Assembly (NCBI GenBank): GCA_008973525.1
Contig: WACJ01000047.1
Span: forward strand, 310,001 to 374,000
Length of the DNA: 64,000 bases
Reading direction: 5' to 3'
Source of the DNA: Stenopsyche tienmushanensis
Lineage: Eukaryota; Arthropoda; Insecta; Trichoptera; Stenopsychidae
The notes under the pieces: generated by a model
The model's input: only the letters and a program-made list of their open reading frames with translations
Database searches by the model: none
What the model was told of the DNA's origin: nothing
Shown: one piece after another, positions 56,901 to 64,000 of the stretch
Layout: the number at the start of each line of letters is the position of its first letter
Position numbering within the stretch: the stretch's first letter is position 1
Program-made: the position numbers and the translations under genes

Positions 56901-59900
56901 ATACATAAATGGAGTAGTGAAATATTCAACATTTTTGAAAATATGCTCATTCAACATAATTTATCGAGATAAACGATTAGGCTCAAACAAAAAAAACTTA
57001 ATATAATTCAATAATTAAGAATCTTTTACAAATACCTATTCTTCCAAATTAATGCAATTCAGGAATTTATCAATGCTTGAATATCAATATAATTATTAAA
57101 CGCATTTTTTTGTCATACACATATTAAAAGAACCAAAAAGCATAAAAGCAGTGAAAACCAATATCTGCATCTCTCCAGCCTAAGTTTGAGCCTGGACAAG
57201 AGTATGAATTGTAACTTGTAATTAAAACTGGGTACAGCACAATAATTCCAATGACAAAAAACTATGGCTTTCTCCGATTCAGTTGCCTGTTTCTACCCCT
57301 AATCCGTTATTACGGAAGTATTTCATTTTGGGGAATAATTGTTTAATTTCGATCAGACAAACATAACCGAAACATAATCTCAACAATCAGAATGAATGGA
57401 ATAACATCAGAAAAAAACGATCAGTTTTGGTCAATAACAAAAATTAATACTTAAGCAAGATAATGGTAAATCACATTCTGTAATTAATTACTTTCACTTC
57501 TTCCAATTTATTCACTGAAAATTACACCCTGTTATTTTTGCTTCGATATGAAATCATCGCATATCATGTGCATTCTTCTAATATCAAATACATTGCAGTA
57601 ATACATGACAAATGTGGACATTTTGATGAAAGTGTCATTTAAAGCTTTTTTTAAATCAATTTCTGTTGTTACTTAAATTTTTATATTATTTGATTATGGA
57701 ATATATGTATTTGTTTTTCTTTTTTATTTAAGTAAATTATGAGTTATATTTCGCGAATTATTTAGCGTTTATAAATTTGTTGTCAGTAGTATATGTACAT
57801 TGTAGAGCAATTTAGCGATATTACGGTTATGAAGAATGAGAAAGAAAATCTATATATTTATATATGAAATGGGTGATCGGTTCCAAAAGATTGGTCCGTC
57901 ATCGTCAGGTCTACATTTTAAGTGTACTTGACGGTGACAAACGACCCGGAAACCGTTTAACTTGAATACTGAAATATTATTCTTTCAATGTCGACAATAT
58001 AAATCCACGTCTAGTGAGGATTTAAATCTGATTGAAAGTTAAACGTGAACAGCGATAAATTATTTTGAATTCCCCGAAGTAGTCGAAACAGACTCGATGG
58101 CTCGTGCCGTGTATTTCCAGCAGCAAAGCAAACTAGATGAGGGCTTTCCAGGAAAATGTATACGTTTATATTTGGCGCGGTATCGGGATGGCCATGTCCT
58201 GGAATAGATGTAGCGCGCATGCCCCCATAAATATGAAGTGGAAAGAGGATGAGTATGGTGAAAATGATGGGCGCTGGGGTCGGGGTCACCATCGCCCCCG
58301 TGGACCTAATATGACCGCGCCCTCACAAACAAAGGCTGAGCCACACAAACAAAAGAAGGGTTTAAAATGGCTCCACAACCTGCTCAAATTCACCAGCCCA
58401 AGTCGCAGAGGGTCAAAAGACAAGCGGTAAGAAAGCCAATTAGGAAGGAAAGCGCACTGTGATTACTCCCGTTGCTCTAACCCTCGACAAACATCGAACA
58501 ATGCGACAGGCATATGCAAATATAATATTTGTAGGTCGAAGACGGTTTCAGCCTAACTACTATTTTGCATACAAGAGCTCAGTTAGACCCTAAATGTATT
58601 TAACAACTACTGAAAATAAAATTATTAAAATTTTCAAAATATAAAATTATTGTTTGTATTATATGATATTTGAAAAACTTTGTTTTAAATTCAATTATAT
58701 GTTTTCTTAGTGTCTTTGTATTCAGTTCTTATAGTGACGTATTTAATTGCACAAAAAACCCAACATCTTCCCGCTCTCCAACAATGCAGTAGCTTTGCAA
58801 GGAGAATAAAACCTTTGTTTCATCGTATTAGACATCTTAGAACAATATGTTGTTTCCCGGAGACGTCAGCAAAAGGGATTCACAAATTGTGGAGTATAGC
58901 GAAAATTACGTCTCGACAAGATTGCAAGACAAAAGATCTGGAAGATCTAAATTACCTCCGGCGGTTTCTTTATGCAAGAATACCCCAAATAAAAGCAGGT
59001 AACCCACAGAACACATGCAATGATTTCCATGAAAACAATCCAATTTAACGACCGAAATTAATTATTTTTTCAGTGAGCCCATTCATCGACGCCATTAGCG
59101 ACGCCCGTGCGAACATCCCTAAATGTCACGGCCCACGCCATCCCTTAAAACAAATGAATCGTGTTGGAAATTAGGGTGTAGCTTTTAGTTGACAAAATCT
59201 ATGGAAGGTCACCTCCCGCAGAAGCACTACCCAACAAAAGATTGACAGGGACGAGAATAACAATTCGAAAGTAAATATGACGTGTGCGTATTATGTTCCG
59301 AAGCGATCAAAAGTGATGCGTAACTGATAGGCGCGCAGAGGGTGAGACCATTCAAAATTTTCTTCATTCATTCCAAAAAGGAAATTCGTGAATAACCAAC
59401 TTTTCTATTAGTAGAGCTTCTCGTTGTTAACAAAGAGCTTTTGATCAGAACGCAGATAACTGTATTAGAGAAGCAAAGGCCAAGAAAGAAGCCCTTTTTA
59501 TATTCACACGTGCAGAAAAAAAAATACACAGATAAGATATTTTATCTATCAAAGAACAACCTATTCATAAAGCTCAAAAGCAAATATCGTATAATAAAAG
59601 GACATTTAAAAAGAAAAATATCAATCATTGGGGAAGATATTTGTTAGAATTATTTTGAAGATAAAGTCTGTTAGGGTTTGTATACATGAAAATATATTAA
59701 GCTCGCTTTTTAAGCTTCAAAATGCATTTAAAGGCTAAATATTTGCGTCATCCGAAATCCTGCGATTTACTGCAATGCTGCAATTTACATGGCAATTTTT
59801 GAATGCCAAATACTTAACAAAAGGTTTAATTCATTAAAACGGTTCAGAGAAGGAATTAAGACTTTGGCCTCGTTCTTGACACCGCTCTAACTCATGCCAG

Positions 59901-62900
59901 ACAGATACGGCGAATACAAATGGCATTTGAAGAATTTAAAGCCCGAAACAAATATAAAACGTAGAATAAATAGAAGAAATTTTTAACATTAAATGCTTGG
60001 AATATATTGAATTAAATATTTGTCTCTTTAGTATTCTGCACCTTTTAATCGATAATTTTTAGGGATGCTTATATTAAAATAATGATCATTTCACAACTCA
60101 TTTATCTATCATCTACTATATCATAATATCTATTTCACAAATTTTTGCATGGTTTTAATTTTATTATTATTTACGTTTGAATTGATTGTAATTTCAAAAA
60201 ACAAGTAAATTAATAATGAATGAAAGATAATTAAGAAGAAGATGGCATTCATTTTACTCGAAAACTAAGATAAGTCTGGTTCGATATATTATACCAGGAA
60301 AACGCTATTCCTTTAAAACCATCGACATTATAATGTAGCTACACGCAGTCAATTACAATACTAGGGTCTCTTCGATCTCTATTCAAAAAAAGAGGTCTCA
60401 TCCGTACCATTTTTATTATGCATTCATATCTACATATGTGAACTAGTAACTCAATCATCGTAGGTTCAAAGCAACAGGGCCTGTGGCTGGCGATCACATT
60501 TTTAAAAACATATATGCACTGTGAAAAATCATGTCAAAATACTTGGCAATGGTTTCTTAAAAGAGATTGTGAAAAACCACCTAAAAAAACAACTGTTGAA
60601 GAGTATTTGATGATGGAAGTTTAAGGGATGTTTTCAGAATAAAAATGCCTATAAATTTGAATGTGAGCTTCGTCAATCAATCGGATAATTAGCAACCAAG
60701 CTTAGTTATTCACAAGCAAAAGTTCAGGAGCACTTTCATCATAAGAGTAAATTTAATAAGCAAGGAATCTGAGTTTTCCTTGGATTGATGTAAACCACAA
60801 TAACAATCTAAAATACATCGTTTTTTAGTATAAAACTAGTCTACTATTAGTCTTTCGTGTCTTGGCTATTTGTAGAATATTGTCAAATTATATAGGCATC
60901 CTCATTTTTTGTGATCCTGGGGGTGTAAATTAGTTTTGGTCAATATTTATTAAACATTTCTTTTCAGCATTTTTATTGCATTTGTGTAAAAATCATCAAA
61001 AATTAAACATAAGATGCTATGCGAATTTAGAAGAAATAGTTTAATATTATAAAAACTATCAGAAACATCGAAGAAACGTGAAATAAAGTTTCCATAGCAA
61101 ACAGAAAATACGCAAAACAGAATTTAAATAATAAGTGACAGCGCACCGAGAACATAAATTGATTCCAGCAGAAACTTCAGAAATAGGAACAATTTGAATG
61201 CAGTATGCATTTTATATTCATAGCGAAACATTTCGCTGAAATGATACTTTATATTCATGTGCCATCGTGACATTGGAGCTATTAAAGAGAAAATTTCACT
61301 CTCCAGGCTCTATTTATTTTTGCTGAAATATTTACAAGCGCCTTATGAACAAGGTCAAAGGAAAAATATATAATTAATCTGAGAAAAATGAAAGGTGGCA
61401 TAAAGTTACTCCAGGGAGTCGAGAAGCGAGTCATAAAAACTGCGCCACGAGTTCAAAGGCACAATACGCCTTTTTATGACGGCCACGAAGATTTATAAGG
61501 CAAGGACAGATTTTCCAGACCCCAGGCATGTTGTCGCGTAGCCGTGTATTTTTTTTTCTTTCAGATCCAATATCAAAAGACCGCAGGAAGCCGCTTTCAG
61601 CAAACAAAAAACGACAAAAATCTAGATTTCGATCTGCTCTTCAATGTGATTGCCCCGTAGTTCGAATATACCACACAGAATCACTGATTTAAGTGGAAAT
61701 GTAGTAATATGAAGCAATCGTATGCGAATTTACAGAGGGCGCAACACTGCAAACAATTAGCGACAAAAATACACTAACCCTAAACGGATCGTTATTTGAA
61801 TATACGGTCAGATACCCAAACAGTCCCAAATACTTCTCTCAAACAAAGCAGTACGTCAAAACGAGACGTAATACGAGTCAAAGAGTAACCGACGTATCCT
61901 AATTTGAGTTTGGAAAACTACGTTTGTGCAGAATGAGCTTCATCATGTTTCGAACCATCCATTTACATCGGGTTGTTCAACAATTAGTGGAAATAAGCAA
62001 GCATAATACACACACCCCATTGTGCGAATCGTCGAGCATTGAATTAGATAAACCACAACTAACATGCTGGATCCACTCTCAAAACGTGAAAGATGGATTT
62101 AATTGAAGTAATTATAAACAGCCTAAAAAAGCTGGATAAAAATGAGACCTCGGTGTGATATATTATGATTAACGTGTAGAGATTTTTATACCGACAATCC
62201 GGAATCTGTTATTTTTCAAACATTAACTGAAGATATTATGGATGAAAATGAAGTAACTACTGATTAGTGGTGATTTTACATTGTCTTCCATATATGGCTA
62301 AATTGAAATAGAATACATTTCTAAACTATTGTTGCATAGACCCAGCCCAAGTTCATTAATCCTCTCAATATTTACTCTTTCAAAGCCAAAAATTGAGAGA
62401 AGCCTATATAAAGACGATTTATCGAGAATATTAATAAAATTGGGATTTAAGCCCGAATCATCAGAGTCTAGGAACTCCTCCAATACTCCTTCCAAGAAGC
62501 CACTAATTGATCTTATTTGAAGCCTTAAGCCAAATCAATACATACATATTTAAACAAAATTTACAAATATATATATATTTATATTTAAAAAAACGAATAC
62601 AGTGTCAAAAATGTTTAATTTGGTGAAATTATTTGGATCAAAATAATTTTGCCTGAGAAACTATTAACTCTGTATAAGATAAGTAGATATGAAATGAAGT
62701 AGAGGAATTAGGTAGTGGAAATTACAGGAACAAATTTGACATCGTCCCAAGGGTAGCAGAGGATCGACTAGGACAAAATCAAATGACCCATGCCAAAATT
62801 TCCTATTATTATAACGATCCTGTCATGTAGGACACACCCAAAGGAATATTATGTGAAATTATAATCCTCACAAAAGGCATTTCAATATAAGCATCTAAAA

Positions 62901-64000
62901 GTCATATAAATGTTTATGTTCAAGCATCATTAAAAGTCATTTTGTGCCGAATATAAATACATATTTAATACGAATGTTGCAAAATTAATAAGCTTGTTCA
63001 CAATATGGCCTCTGCATTTTTAGAAGTCGGAGTAAGCAAGCCTTCGTTGTCTTTATTGACTCGTCTCATCACGTAGCCTTGTTATTTTCAGGATGTTTAA
63101 TCAAAACTTTAGTCGTTCCCTAGACTGCTCAAATCATGTCGCATTAAAAAAGTATTAAAGTCCAAATATCAAAATATACTGGAATAATCTTATCAACATT
63201 TCGCTAGAGTTAGATGAAATATTAATATATAAATTGTATAACAAAGCGATATTAGACAGAATGAAGTAAGAATCAAATTTGCTTTGACTCATATTTGATA
63301 AAAGCTGTTATTTACGCATCATTTTACAAAGTGTGAAATTAGAATGCTATTCAATTTTTATCTGAAACTTTTAAGGGCTACTGAAGAAAAGTGTTGGCAA
63401 AGTTTAATCTCGACGTCTGTAAAAGTTGTAGAAGGACGATTATTTCTATTGAACCGACTGCGTAATTAATTGGCAATTATAACTTTGCAACTTATGTATT
63501 TTACAGATAAATTTGTTCCGCTATCGTAGGATCTTTGACAAACTGTTTAATATAATATCTGTGTGAATATTATTAATGGTTTTGAATGGAACGAATTTTA
63601 TTATGTTCTGTGGAATAGCATAATGGGATGAAAGAGTCGTTAAATGAAGATGCCAAAGAAGAGACCCTCCCGTTGAGAGTTTCAGCTTCCCCGGGTGTTT
63701 TTCCTACAATAATTAAGCCATAGTCAACGTCCTAATTTTCTAAGAGATAATTCGAGAAGCTTTTCCTAGAGAGTCTACATTTTACAGTATGTAAACTTGT
63801 CCATAGAGGTATCTACGTCGTAATTGGCACCCTACAATGTTTGACAACATCTCGCTAATAACATCAATATGCCGCCCTTATTCTGTAATTAAACAAAATT
63901 ACACCAAAAGTTGTTTCAGCGCCTCTCTTAAATATAATATTACAATGGGGAGGTTTTTTTAAAGAAATGGTATGACCTTGAGCACGCTCTTAATTAAATA

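Larger units (their letters stand above)
52432..64000 (-). other. Tomosyn intron (or 5' flank) upstream of E1
   Basis: No further tomosyn exon (the preceding one should encode an AIGT-TGALR-like strand) was found on the minus strand, so the first exons probably lie beyond 64000. The region holds the second copy of the dispersed repeat (52910-53060), a short direct repeat near 53925-53985, and unassigned open frames at 55774-56067, 58137-58430 and 58710-59048. Nothing else was recognised. Confidence 0.6.

Noticed and set aside
61924..62520. Small overlapping open frames on both strands near the right end
   Set aside because: No domain, AT-rich composition, and opposite-strand frames mirror each other; likely chance.
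1..64000. CRISPR array, operon, prophage or defence system
   Set aside because: The window is intron-rich animal DNA; no regularly spaced repeats or compact gene clusters of that kind exist.

Overview
This is an AT-rich stretch of animal nuclear DNA, most likely from an insect. The basis is one spliced gene with insect-type tomosyn features, GT-AG introns (many of only 70-115 bp), and several decayed DNA transposons typical of arthropods (Kolobok-like, mariner, hAT, pogo/Tigger, piggyBac-like). I cannot name the species from the sequence.

One gene explains almost everything: Tomosyn (syntaxin-binding protein 5 / lethal giant larvae family), on the minus strand. Seventeen consecutive internal coding exons can be read from 52431 down to 5006, with matching splice phases at every junction. 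They give about 1068 codons of one open frame. The translation enters within the first beta-propeller (GRPGVD motif) and leaves in the second propeller, just after the YEPWRDEN motif. The exons for the N-terminus and for the C-terminal R-SNARE motif are not visible, so both gene ends probably lie outside the window (5' end beyond 64000, 3' end before 1).

Layout from high to low coordinates, which is the gene's own 5' to 3' order: 52432-64000 upstream intron; exon E1 (52240-52431); 11.2 kb intron; E2 (40890-41024); 19.4 kb intron; a compact cluster E3-E13 (18970-21461) with introns of 69-241 bp; a 1.2 kb intron; the large 1012-nt linker exon E14 (16719-17730); another 11.2 kb intron; a second compact cluster E15-E17 (5006-5505); and a further intron running off the left edge.

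The large introns hold dead transposons: a Kolobok-like element with TTAA target duplication (3292-4449), an 813-bp deleted mariner with clear terminal inverted repeats and TA duplication (14827-15639), a dispersed hAT-derived repeat with four recognisable copies (one keeping the hAT dimerisation domain), a second mariner relic (28125-28600), a pogo/Tigger fragment (36771-36960), a piggyBac-like MITE (46727-47280), another short inverted-repeat element (39864-40058), a tRNA-derived SINE-like sequence near 35374, and a paired unknown repeat (about 40400-40560 and 52910-53060).

I found no CRISPR array, rRNA, operon or new multi-gene system. The most interesting points are the strong 5' to 3' fall in third-position GC across the gene, a GC-rich island within the intron between the linker exon and the next exon, and strong intronic hairpins and G-runs near splice sites.
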